Position numbers and translations under genes: made by a program | Part shown: in pieces, positions 56,356 to 64,000 of the stretch | Numbering within the stretch: position 1 is the stretch's first letter | Layout of the letters: each line of letters starts with the position of its first letter | The notes under the pieces: generated by a model | Told to the model about the DNA's origin: nothing | The model's input: the letters and a program-made list of their open reading frames with translations, nothing else | Database searches by the model: none | Assembly (NCBI GenBank): GCA_029556615.1 | Contig: JAKQDD010000103.1 | Coordinates: 1-64,000 of the forward strand | Direction of reading: 5' to 3' | DNA length: 64,000 nucleotides | From: Verrucomicrobiota bacterium | GTDB lineage: Bacteria > Verrucomicrobiota > Verrucomicrobiia > Limisphaerales > J093

Positions 56356-57567
56356 TCAAACGGAGTGTGCACCGCGGTACAGGAGACTTGATTCAACCCG
56401 TGCGATCCAACCGTTCGCCCGGGTCCACCCGCGCACCCGGGCGTCCAGATCGTCCCTGTCCTGTTCCACGGCGGCGCGAATGCCATCCTGACCGATGAGC
56501 CGCTCGAAGTGAGCCTCGCCACCGGGGTTCGCGGCCGTCGGATAGCGGGTCCAACGGAAACGAGCGCCGTACGCGCGAACCGTTGCTGCGATCAGGTGGA
56601 GACCCGTGCGCACCGGGCGGACGGCGCGGCGGTCCAGGATCCGGACCCGAACGCCCCGGCAGCGAAGCCCCGCATGGGGCGGGTGGGTTGGGGTGAACTC
56701 GTGAGGTTCGGCTTCGATGCCCGGCAGGCGCAGCGTGTTGAACTGGCAAGCCACTTCCACATTCGGCAGGTCCGGCGCGCCGACGATCTGGAACGCCAGG
56801 TCCGTACCTCTCCCGACGCTCAAGGGGGTGGCCTCGAACAGACAAAGACCCGGGTACAGGAGTGCGGATTCGAAACTCGGGATCGCCGGCGACGTGGGAA
56901 TGAACGGCAAGCCGGTGTCTGGCCATTGCATCCTCCGGTTCCACCCGGAGCACGGGACCACGCGGAGCCTGGCGCCAAAGCGCTCCTCCCAGTTCCAAAG
57001 GCGGGCCAGTTCCCCGACCGTCAGCGAATGGCGGATGGGTATCGAAGCGCGTCCCAGGAAACTGCCGAAGCGGTCCGTATCGAGCAAGGGGCCTTCCACC
57101 GTCTCGAACCCGCCCCCCAGCGGATTGGGACGGTCGAGGACGACGAGGGGGACGTCAGCATGGGCGCAGGCTTCAAGCAGGTGCCAGAGGGTCCAAATGT
57201 AGGTATAGAAGCGCGTGCCGATGTCGGGAATGTCGAACAGCACGGCATCAAGGTCGGCCAGAGCCTCCCGCTCCGGTCGGATGCGCTCGCCATAAAGACT
57301 GACGACCGGCAGGCCCGTCAACGGGTCCGCTCCGTCGCCCACCGCGGCCCCGTCGGTGGCGTTCGCCTGCAGGCCGTGTTCGGGAGAGAAGAGGCGCACG
57401 AGCTTGAATCCCGCCCGCAGAAGCGCGACCCGCGACGGAACGCCGGGGTCGACCGCCAACCGGGCGGCGTCGTTGGTGACAAGCCCGAGCCGCCCTCCGG
57501 GCCGATCGGCGGAGGCCAGGGCCAGGAGTTGGTCAATGCCCACCAGCAGCCTGGCGTTGTCTTCCAT
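56356..57567 (-). CDS. NamZ-type exo-beta-N-acetylmuramidase (DUF1343)
   Basis: 403 residues. DUF1343 signatures: LGLVTNDAARLAVDPGVPSRVALLR, LVRLFSPEHGLQANATDGAAVGDGADPLTGLPVVSLYGE, LDAVLFDIPDIGTRFYTYIWTL, VLDRPNPLGG and FEATPLSVGRGTDLAFQIVGAP. The characterised member (NamZ) removes N-acetylmuramic acid from the non-reducing end of peptidoglycan fragments. No signal peptide is visible, so it would act on imported muropeptides in the cytoplasm unless the start is misplaced. It is flanked by direct repeats R3 and has repeat R1 copy D just upstream, so the gene may be a mobilised cassette. Confidence 0.9.
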   Translation of the reverse strand: MEDNARLLVGIDQLLALASADRPGGRLGLVTNDAARLAVDPGVPSRVALLRAGFKLVRLFSPEHGLQANATDGAAVGDGADPLTGLPVVSLYGERIRPEREALADLDAVLFDIPDIGTRFYTYIWTLWHLLEACAHADVPLVVLDRPNPLGGGFETVEGPLLDTDRFGSFLGRASIPIRHSLTVGELARLWNWEERFGARLRVVPCSGWNRRMQWPDTGLPFIPTSPAIPSFESALLYPGLCLFEATPLSVGRGTDLAFQIVGAPDLPNVEVACQFNTLRLPGIEAEPHEFTPTHPPHAGLRCRGVRVRILDRRAVRPVRTGLHLIAATVRAYGARFRWTRYPTAANPGGEAHFERLIGQDGIRAAVEQDRDDLDARVRGWTRANGWIARVESSLLYRGAHSV

Positions 57568-57576
57568 CGTCTGCCA

Positions 57577-57605
57577 CTAGAGTCCTCGACTTGTGGAACG
57601 TGTGG
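57577..57605 (+). repeat. Dispersed repeat R1, copy D (left end)
   Basis: Matches the left end of copy B (minus strand of 47677-47704) at 27 of 28 positions; the core is absent. It lies ten bases upstream of the NamZ start, in the opposite reading sense. Confidence 0.75.
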
Positions 57606-57765
57606 TCGACAGGTCAAGTTTGGGTCTTTGCCGTTCCAGGCCTCCCCTTCCTCCGTTCAGGCGCATGCCCGAGCATTGAGCAAAGCGGCATCGACCGTCA
57701 ATTCAGCCGTTTCCTCCCGTCCGCCGCCGGGTCATCCCAGAACCCTGCCCACAGATCCCCCAGCC

Positions 57766-57788
57766 CCTCGCCGATTCAGGATGGAGCA
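57766..57788 (+). repeat. Direct repeat R3, copy 2
   Basis: Same orientation as 56331-56353, one mismatch in 23. It sits exactly at the point where the oxidoreductase pseudogene stops resembling its family. Confidence 0.75.
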
Positions 57789-58195
57789 CAGAATGCCGGA
57801 TGCGTCCGTTTCGTCGAGCATCCGCCGGAAGTCCCGGTAACGTTTCGCCTCGGGGAACTTCTCGCCCGCGCGGTTCAGCCGGTAGGCGTGGGTGTCGCAC
57901 AAGGCGGCAAAGCGCGTCCTCATGCCCGGCAGCGCGCCCACAAACCACTCGCCGCGTCCGCCTACACCGACGAGCGCGAGGTTAAGGGTCTGTGCAAAAA
58001 CCAATTCCGGTTTTGCTGGAGGGGATTTGGCTCGCTGGCGCTCCCGCCAAAATCGGAAGTGATTTTTGCACAGACCCTAAGTTCCTCGTTGGCGGCCGCG
58101 GCCGTCACAAAGCCACGGCGGGTGCTGAGGAAGAACCCAAACGCGCCGGCGGTGGCGCCGACCAGAAACTGGCGGCGGGTGCGATCAGTCTTCAT
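57789..58195 (-). pseudogene. Gfo/Idh/MocA oxidoreductase pseudogene
   Basis: The start at 58195 gives MKTDRTRRQFLVGATAGAFGFF, a Tat signal, then AAAANEEL. A 92-bp palindromic element plus a 3-bp duplication interrupts the frame, after which NLALVGVGGRGEWFVGALPGMRTRFAALCDTHAYR (Rossmann G-x-G-G-x-G) continues in another frame to KRYRDFRRMLDETDASGIL. Removing 95 bases (element plus one TTA) restores E-L-N-L-A-L-V-G without a break. The remaining three quarters of the gene is missing; the break coincides with repeat R3 at 57766-57788. Two separate events have therefore disabled it. It is divergent from the downstream glycan cluster. Confidence 0.88.
57986..58077. mobile_element. 92-bp MITE-like palindromic element
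   Basis: The ends are inverted repeats beginning GGGTCTGTGCAAAAA; the first 30 bases of the two ends match at 27 positions. A TAA (plus strand) lies on each side, at 57983-57985 and 58078-58080, consistent with a 3-bp target duplication. It codes for nothing. It interrupts the oxidoreductase pseudogene, and a decayed half copy lies at 32874-32927. Confidence 0.85.
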
Positions 58196-58291
58196 GGTCT
58201 CTGACCGGGAGAGTGTGCCTCGACCGATCGGTCGGCTGAACCGAGACAGGAAGGCTTTTCCCAACAGACCCACCGACGTAAGCTGCACGGC

Positions 58292-59197
58292 ATGCATTTA
58301 CGAGCAATGGCTGGGGCCGCGGCGCTTCGCGTGCCGGCGATGGTCGTTCTGTGCCTTGGCGGTCTGGGCCTGAGTCGGAGAACAACGGCCAGTGCGGCTG
58401 AAGCGCCGACTGAACTTTGGACCCGGGAGCGGATCGACGCGGCTCTCCAGGCGCTGGACCAAATGAAAGCCGACGGCTTGATCACGGAGCGCCAACTTCA
58501 ACGCAAACGCACCATGCTGGAGGAACGGCGGGCGGGCCGGTTCAAATCGACGGCGCTGTCCGAAACCGATCCCGCCGAGTTCAACTTCTTGCAGAACGCG
58601 AGCTTCGAGGAAGTGAACAAGAACAGCGCGCAGAACCGGTCGCGCTGGCTGTGGTGGGGTGGCTGGAGTTGGGGCGGCGACTACGAGAACTTCTGGGAGC
58701 CCCGCAAAGAATACGTCCATTCCGGCGGCTACAGCGCCGGCATCCGCTGCACCGGCAAACCGGGCCGCATCGGCCTCAACACCCCCAAGCTGCCCCTCGC
58801 GCCAGGCGTGCAGGAATACGAATTCACCGTGTGGGCCAAAGGCGAGGGCGAGAACCAGTTGTTCTTGAACTTTGAGTCTGGCGCCACCGGCACGCTGCGG
58901 CAGAAGATCGGTTCGGAGTGGGAGCAGGTGAGGCTCGAGGGCGTAGCCGCGGCGGGCGCGAAGTCAAGCGGACGGGAGCCGGCGGCCGTGTCGCGCGCCG
59001 AAGCGCTGCTCAAGCGCATCGCCGATGGCATTGTCGAGAACTGGACCGCCTACACCGACGGCGGCGAGACGTTCCCCGGAGACGGGTTCGAAGTGATGTC
59101 GGCCGACAAGTCCGCTGGGCTGACACACGACCAACGCGTCCGACGTGCCCTGGCCGACGCGATCATGGAACTGCCGCAGGACGGCTCGACGCCCTGA
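58292..59197 (+). CDS. Secreted protein with a carbohydrate-binding-like domain
   Basis: 301 residues; an in-frame ATG at 58307 is an alternative start. The N-terminal MVVLCLGGLGLSRRTTASAAEA region is a signal peptide. A short helical stretch (RIDAALQALDQMKADGLITERQLQRKRTMLEERRAG) is followed by a CBM4/9-like beta-sandwich: FNFLQNASFEEVNKNS, YENFWEPRKEYVHSGGYSAGIRC, APGVQEYEFTVWAKGEGENQLFLNF and GSEWEQVRLEG. No catalytic motif was recognised. It is the first of three plus-strand genes (25 bp to the DUF4091 gene) and probably helps capture a polysaccharide. Confidence 0.7.
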   Translation: MHLRAMAGAAALRVPAMVVLCLGGLGLSRRTTASAAEAPTELWTRERIDAALQALDQMKADGLITERQLQRKRTMLEERRAGRFKSTALSETDPAEFNFLQNASFEEVNKNSAQNRSRWLWWGGWSWGGDYENFWEPRKEYVHSGGYSAGIRCTGKPGRIGLNTPKLPLAPGVQEYEFTVWAKGEGENQLFLNFESGATGTLRQKIGSEWEQVRLEGVAAAGAKSSGREPAAVSRAEALLKRIADGIVENWTAYTDGGETFPGDGFEVMSADKSAGLTHDQRVRRALADAIMELPQDGSTP

Positions 59198-59222
59198 GCC
59201 AGCCCCGCACCGCAAGGAGATC

Positions 59223-62105
59223 ATGAACGCAACCCTGTGCAGTGATTCTGATGCGAAATCAACCAAGCCGCGACCGAGGGGATTCAGGAGGACCACCGTG
59301 GCCGCTCGCTCACCGTTCCGGTCTGCCGGTCCGCGGCTCGCCTTTCTGGGGGCCCTCTTGGTTCTGGCCGTGGGGTTGGCGCGAGCGGCGGCGCCTGCAG
59401 AGTTGCCGCCGCTCCGGCTTGTCCCCAAGCCAACCGAAGGTGCCGTCGGGCGGCGTCCTCGCCCTCAGCCGACGGTGCCGGACGCTGCGAAGGAAGTCCC
59501 CTTTGACGAGACTGCCCCTGAGCCGACCCTCACCGAACAGGAAAAGGAGCGGGGTTACCTGCTCTTCCAGCGTCCCATCACGGAGTGCGTTTACCCCAAT
59601 ACGCGCCCCTTGCCCCACGAGCGGATCGAGGCGTTGGTGGCGTTTGCGGCGCCGGGAGAGTTCGAACCCCTCACGCTTGCGCTCTATCCGGTGCGCCCCC
59701 TCCAGAACCTGAGGGTCCGCGTCTCGTCGCTCAGGTGCGCCGCTGGCGAGATTCCGGCCGGCGGCATCCACGTGCGGCTAGCGACCTACTGGAACGTTGG
59801 CTATCCGGCGTACACCACGCTCAACACGTATCGCCGGGTACCGGAGCTGCTCGAGCGCGTCACGCTTCACAGCTCGCCCGCGGGCGAATGCCAGCGGTAT
59901 TGGCTGACAGTCCATGTGCCTGACGATGCGAAGCCCGGTCTCTACCAGGGGACGGTGACGGTGTGGGACGACGGTTATGGTCAGGCCGTCGAAATTCCGC
60001 TGGCGCTTCGGGTGCTTGGCTTCTCCCTGCAGAAAGACCCGGGGAAGCACTTCTCCGCGTACTTCTACGTGCGGAATAAGGCACTTTACCAAGGGCGCGA
60101 CGAGGCGTTCATCCGGAAGGCCGCAGACAAGGACTACCAAGCCATGGTCGACTTTGGTCTGGACATGCTGCCCACGCTCTACCTGCGTTGCGACGACGGC
60201 AAACGGATCGCCGTCGCGGAAGCGGAGGAACTTGAGCACATGCTGGCCGTCGGCCTGAAAGGGCCGGCGCCCGTGACTGCCGACAACGTCATCGCCCGAC
60301 TCTACCGCGACACCACGCCGGGCGGGAAACGCGAAAGTCATTGGCGGGTCAACCCGCTGCCGCCACCGCTGTTTTACGAGCGGGTCACGGAACTGTTCCG
60401 GTCCTTCGAGACGGAACGTCGGGCTAAAGGTTGGCCGGAGTTCATCTGCTGCCCGATCGACGAAGTGGACGCTTCCTGCAAAGAATTCGGCGCGAGAGTC
60501 TACGCCGCGGTGAAGGCCGCGGGCCTGCGGACTTATGCGACCAAGGATCCGGTCGGAGCCGACGCGGCCGATTACGCTCCGCACCTCGATGTCTGGTGCT
60601 CCCAGCCGTATTCCGTGCCCTACGAGCAGATCGTCGCTCAGAACCGGTACGAGTATTGGTGCTACCCCAATCATAACGCGGGCGAGATCAAGGATCGCCA
60701 GACCATGTGCAAAGGAGGGCGAATGACTTACGGCTACGGCCTCTGGCGTAGCGGCTATACGACCTTGATCCCCTGGCACTGGTGCTGGCCTTCCGAGCCG
60801 GACCCCTTCGACTACCTCCGCGGGCGCTTCTCCGGGTGCGGGCAGCGGGTGGATGCCGACGGCGAAGTCATCCCGGCGGTGTACTGGGTGTGCTTCCGGG
60901 AGGGGTATGACGACGCTCGGTACCTCTACACCCTCCAACAGGCCATCGTCCAGCGCGAGGGATCGATGGATCCGGCCTGCCTTGCGGCGGTCGCGGAAGG
61001 ACGGCGACTGCTCCAGGAGACCTGGGACGCCATCCGGGTGCAGCCGCGGTACCTGGCCGAAGGCATGTGGCCCTCGGAGGAGTTTGACGCCATTCGATGG
61101 GGCCTGGCAGCCCAGACAGCGCGGTTGCTCCAACATCCCGCAACAGGCACGGCGATGACACCCGCCGCCCTGGTCGCCGCCTCTCTCTCGAAAAAGCCCA
61201 CTGCGGAGCCTCCTTCGCCCTACGAGACCGCCGCTCGCGCTGGAAAGCTCAGCGTTTCCGAACTCGGCGGGGACGCCGCCGACTGGAAGAACGGAACCGC
61301 AGAGGGGAAGGTGGAAACCACGGAGACGGCACGGCACACCGGCAAGGTCGGCCTGCGATGGACGGTCGAGATCGACCACAAACATGATGGTGGCGAAGGC
61401 GGCAACTACCCGGTCGGCTGGCCTCGACTGGCGCGGGAGTTCAAGCCGGGCGAACTCGACGTGAGCCAGTTCGACGCCCTCGAGTTCTGGATCCGGGTCG
61501 ACTCCAACCGCGATGAAGTGGCCGACGATCACACGCGAATCGGGCTGGTCATCTCGTCCCACACCAAGCCGAGGGGACTTTATTCCACAACCACGGATCT
61601 GGGTGGCGAGCAACGCACCTGGATTCCTTTGCGCTTTCCGGTGAAGCAGATGGTGGCGGTGGCGGCTGCAGGCACGGAGCCCTGGAGATCAGTCAGCCGC
61701 GTGCAGCTCTATCTCTCCGAGCACGACTACGCGCACGGGACGCGGCTCATCTTCGACGTGGGAGAGGTATCCCTGCTGCGGGTTGCCGCTCCCGTCATCG
61801 CGGGGATCGACGCGCCCCGGCACGTGCTGCTGCCCCGCAAGACGGTGGCCTTCGGCTTCGACCTGATCGGGACCAGAGCCGTCGCACAAGGGAGCCACAC
61901 CATTACCGCTGTGCTCGAGGGAGCCGGCGGAACGGCCTGCGCCCAGACCAGCCAAGACTCGGCGGCTTCATCATGGATGCCCTTGAGCCTGCCGGCGCTG
62001 GAGCCGGGCGCTTACACGTTGCGGCTCACGATCCGCGACGCCGCGGGCAGGAAGTGTTCGGAGTTGGCGCAACCCATCACGGCCTACGCCGGGTCACTGT
62101 ATTGA
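59223..62105 (+). CDS. Secreted DUF4091 (GH123-like) glycoside hydrolase-like protein
   Basis: 960 residues from the ATG at 59223, with AAGGAG upstream. The signal region is AGPRLAFLGALLVLAVGLARAA. An N-terminal beta-domain (FAAPGEFEPLTLALYPVRPLQNLRV, YWLTVHVPDDAKPGLYQGTVTV) precedes a TIM barrel in which WPEFICCPIDEVDASCKEFG gives an adjacent acidic pair typical of GH20/GH123-like catalysis, and HLDVWCSQPYSV, WCYPNHNAGEI, and GYGLWRSGYTTLIPWHWCW follow. The C-terminus includes a galactose-binding-like sandwich (GLRWTVEIDHKHDGGEGGNY). Substrate unknown. It is flanked by a carbohydrate-binding protein and a beta-helix protein. Confidence 0.8.
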   Translation: MNATLCSDSDAKSTKPRPRGFRRTTVAARSPFRSAGPRLAFLGALLVLAVGLARAAAPAELPPLRLVPKPTEGAVGRRPRPQPTVPDAAKEVPFDETAPEPTLTEQEKERGYLLFQRPITECVYPNTRPLPHERIEALVAFAAPGEFEPLTLALYPVRPLQNLRVRVSSLRCAAGEIPAGGIHVRLATYWNVGYPAYTTLNTYRRVPELLERVTLHSSPAGECQRYWLTVHVPDDAKPGLYQGTVTVWDDGYGQAVEIPLALRVLGFSLQKDPGKHFSAYFYVRNKALYQGRDEAFIRKAADKDYQAMVDFGLDMLPTLYLRCDDGKRIAVAEAEELEHMLAVGLKGPAPVTADNVIARLYRDTTPGGKRESHWRVNPLPPPLFYERVTELFRSFETERRAKGWPEFICCPIDEVDASCKEFGARVYAAVKAAGLRTYATKDPVGADAADYAPHLDVWCSQPYSVPYEQIVAQNRYEYWCYPNHNAGEIKDRQTMCKGGRMTYGYGLWRSGYTTLIPWHWCWPSEPDPFDYLRGRFSGCGQRVDADGEVIPAVYWVCFREGYDDARYLYTLQQAIVQREGSMDPACLAAVAEGRRLLQETWDAIRVQPRYLAEGMWPSEEFDAIRWGLAAQTARLLQHPATGTAMTPAALVAASLSKKPTAEPPSPYETAARAGKLSVSELGGDAADWKNGTAEGKVETTETARHTGKVGLRWTVEIDHKHDGGEGGNYPVGWPRLAREFKPGELDVSQFDALEFWIRVDSNRDEVADDHTRIGLVISSHTKPRGLYSTTTDLGGEQRTWIPLRFPVKQMVAVAAAGTEPWRSVSRVQLYLSEHDYAHGTRLIFDVGEVSLLRVAAPVIAGIDAPRHVLLPRKTVAFGFDLIGTRAVAQGSHTITAVLEGAGGTACAQTSQDSAASSWMPLSLPALEPGAYTLRLTIRDAAGRKCSELAQPITAYAGSLY

Positions 62106-62185
62106 CGGAGGTGGCAATGATGAAACTCCGCGGTCTCATCACCCAGTACCGCCAACGACAGGATTGACCCGCTTCTCCGCAGCCT

Positions 62186-64000
62186 ATGAAGAACCAACCG
62201 GCACCCAGCCTCGTTGCGATTAGAACACTCATTCGCACGACCGTCGTGTTGAGCATCGGATGGGGCATGGCCCTGGCCGGTGATGCCAACGCCCTTTGGT
62301 CCTGGCAAGAACCGCACGCGCGGGTGCTGCCAACTGGCGACCTTCAGTGGGCTCCGCGCCCCTTCGAGTTCAAGCCGGGCGCGTCCATGCGCTACATCGA
62401 CTTCGAGTCGGGGGCCGACACCAACGATGGCCTCTCCAAGCAGAGCCCGTGGAAGCACCACCCGTGGGATCCCAGCGCTGCAGACCAGGCCAAGGCCTGC
62501 CACGGCGCGCACACCTACGTTTTCAAGCAGGGTGTAATCTATCGCGGCCAGTTGGACGCGAACGAGTCCGGCTCCCAGACGACGCCCATTGTCCTGACGC
62601 GCGACCCGTCCTGGGGCACCGGGCCTGCCGTCATCTGCGGGTCGGAGGTGGTGAGAGGCTGGAAAATCGGCGCCGACAACCCGTTAATCCCGGAGCGTGA
62701 ACAGGTCTGGTATGCCGACCTCGACTGGGCGCCACGCAACGTCTGGGTGGTGGACGAGGATGGCGGGGTGACGCGCCTGGCGCTGGCCCGCACGCCGAAC
62801 TGGAGGATCAGCGACCCGGACGACATCAAGAGCGAGTGGTGGACATGGAAGAATCCGGACAAACCCTTCGACAATTACGCCACCGTCAACGGTCAGCGAC
62901 GGCATCTCGCGTTCGACCGCGAGCATATCAACACCAGCCAGCCGCAGGATTTCTACCAGGGCGCCATCGTCTGGACCACCAAGGGTTGGGTGATGGGGAG
63001 CCCGTTTCAGGCGAGGGTTCTCGCCGCGGATCGTGAGAAGGGCTCGCTCACCTTTGCCTGCCAATGGGGCGGCGAGCCATCCTACAAGATCATTCGCGGC
63101 TGCCAGTACTACCTCGAAGACAAGCCCCATTACCTCGACAGCCCGGGCGAGTTCTGGTTTGCCAAGAAGGGCAGTGGCGGGCGGCTCTACCTCCGTTTGC
63201 CCGGCGACCAGGACCCGAACACCGTCCGCCTCGAAGTGGCCAAGCGCATTCGCATGATCGACAGCCGGGGCATGAGCCACGTGCGCATCAGCGGACTGAC
63301 CTTTCGCTTTCCCAACATCTACTGGAACCTGATCGCTGCGCCGTATTGGGTCTCCCATGAGAGCATCGATGCCGAACCTGGCTGTGTGCGCCTGCTGGGC
63401 AGTGGCACAAACATCGCGGTGAGCCACTGCACCTTCGAGCACGTCCACAAGGGCGTTCGGGTCAAAGCCGTGGGTCAGCAGGACGCCATTGACCAGGTGG
63501 TGGTGGAGGACAACGTGTTCTCGGATGCGGACTCCGGCGGCGTGGAACTCGGGGACGGCACGATTTACTCGGACGTCGATGAACCGATGGGCCGGCTTTA
63601 TGACGTCCGGGTGATGCGCAACAAGTTCGATCACATCGGCCTCCGGCCGGACCTCTTCGGCCAGGGACCGGCGCTGATCGTAAACTATGCGCAGACCGTC
63701 GAGGTGGCGGGGAATGTCCTTGACCGCGTCGGCGCTCAGGGCATCGACGTGCATGGCTCCAAACAGAGCCGCGCGACCACCGATCGACCGTTCACCCGCA
63801 TCCTGATTCACCACAACAAGGCCGTCGATACGCTGCTGAACAATGACGACTTCGGTGGCATTGAAACCTGGCAGGGCGGACCGGCCTACGTCTATGCCAA
63901 CATCTCGGGCAATCCCGGCGGCTACCGTAACTGGGATCACGTGCTGAGCCCGGATACCGAAGACCGCTTCGGCCATGCCTACTACCTGGACGGGGCGTTC
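62186..64000 (+). CDS. Secreted right-handed beta-helix protein, 3' truncated by the window
   Basis: 605 codons are present and the frame is still open at 64000. It starts MKNQPAPSLVAIRTLIRTTVVLSIGWGMALAG, a signal peptide. The mature N-terminus has FEFKPGASMRYIDFESGADTNDGLSKQSPWKHHPWD, the pattern that opens many exported parallel beta-helix proteins. Beta-helix coils follow: VRISGLTFRF, NIAVSHCTFEHVHKGVRV, VVVEDNVFSDADSGGVELGDG, VRVMRNKFDHIGLRP and VEVAGNVLDRVGAQGIDVHGS. Such proteins are often polysaccharide lyases or epimerases. It lies 80 bp after the DUF4091 gene. The active site and C-terminus are outside the window. Confidence 0.85.
   Translation, partial: MKNQPAPSLVAIRTLIRTTVVLSIGWGMALAGDANALWSWQEPHARVLPTGDLQWAPRPFEFKPGASMRYIDFESGADTNDGLSKQSPWKHHPWDPSAADQAKACHGAHTYVFKQGVIYRGQLDANESGSQTTPIVLTRDPSWGTGPAVICGSEVVRGWKIGADNPLIPEREQVWYADLDWAPRNVWVVDEDGGVTRLALARTPNWRISDPDDIKSEWWTWKNPDKPFDNYATVNGQRRHLAFDREHINTSQPQDFYQGAIVWTTKGWVMGSPFQARVLAADREKGSLTFACQWGGEPSYKIIRGCQYYLEDKPHYLDSPGEFWFAKKGSGGRLYLRLPGDQDPNTVRLEVAKRIRMIDSRGMSHVRISGLTFRFPNIYWNLIAAPYWVSHESIDAEPGCVRLLGSGTNIAVSHCTFEHVHKGVRVKAVGQQDAIDQVVVEDNVFSDADSGGVELGDGTIYSDVDEPMGRLYDVRVMRNKFDHIGLRPDLFGQGPALIVNYAQTVEVAGNVLDRVGAQGIDVHGSKQSRATTDRPFTRILIHHNKAVDTLLNNDDFGGIETWQGGPAYVYANISGNPGGYRNWDHVLSPDTEDRFGHAYYLDGAF

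Noticed and set aside
57591..58373. Plus-strand frame of 260 codons
   Set aside because: It runs antisense through the pseudogene and the MITE-like element; composition is not protein-like.
1..64000. tRNA or rRNA genes
   Set aside because: Gaps between genes were scanned for T-loop and anticodon-stem patterns by eye; none was convincing.

Overview
The window is GC-rich bacterial DNA. Gene content points to the phylum Verrucomicrobiota, probably a soil or freshwater member of the Pedosphaera/Limisphaera-type lineages. The reasons are very large secreted CotH/lamin-tail proteins, many Tat-exported Gfo/Idh/MocA and TIM-barrel proteins, GH106 and DUF4091 glycosidases, an HzsA-related cytochrome, and a recurrent C-terminal module ending in FYR[V/L]. 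This assignment is inferred from protein families; no rRNA gene is present. No tRNA, CRISPR array, prophage or intact insertion sequence was seen.

Layout. 1-6820: a remnant of a PKD-type domain, then a giant secreted CotH-kinase/lamin-tail protein. 6862-16557 (minus strand): an envelope and proteostasis cluster, read as alpha-2-macroglobulin lipoprotein, Hsp20, Lon and a LolA-like protein. 16765-21539 (plus): a multidomain secreted carbohydrate-binding protein and an M42 aminopeptidase. 21543-29543 (minus): a housekeeping block of purA, uppS, rpsO, pnp, tkt and a YqgE/AlgH protein. purA has a clear sigma70-type promoter followed at once by an intrinsic terminator in its leader. 29854-32865 (plus): a three-gene cassette of HAD phosphatase, an unknown protein and a PfkB/RfaE1-like kinase.

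33030-46961: a polysaccharide-degradation region with a TIM-barrel isomerase-like protein and a Gfo/Idh/MocA oxidoreductase (minus), then GH25 lysozyme fused to autotransporter-type repeats, two successive GH106-like rhamnosidases and an HzsA-like dihaem protein (plus). 47094-47288 (minus): a 64-residue small protein carrying a 15-residue motif twice, with 12 synonymous codon differences and no amino-acid change; its 413-base upstream region is rich in hairpins and repeats. 47702-53497 (minus): a complete sufB-C-D-U-T-S operon for Fe-S cluster assembly. 53636-57567: an AsmA-like protein, a tetrahaem cytochrome, a Tat-exported aldo/keto reductase and a NamZ-type muramidase. 57789-58195: an oxidoreductase pseudogene broken by a 92-bp palindromic MITE-like element. 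58292-64000 (plus): a second secreted glycan cluster (carbohydrate-binding protein, DUF4091 protein, right-handed beta-helix protein cut by the window end).

The gaps between genes hold several small dispersed repeat families, two of which sit at gene breakpoints or stop codons. The most novel items are the small repeat peptide, the MITE-like element with a target-site duplication, the purA leader terminator, the HAD/unknown/PfkB cassette and the heptad tail on PNPase.
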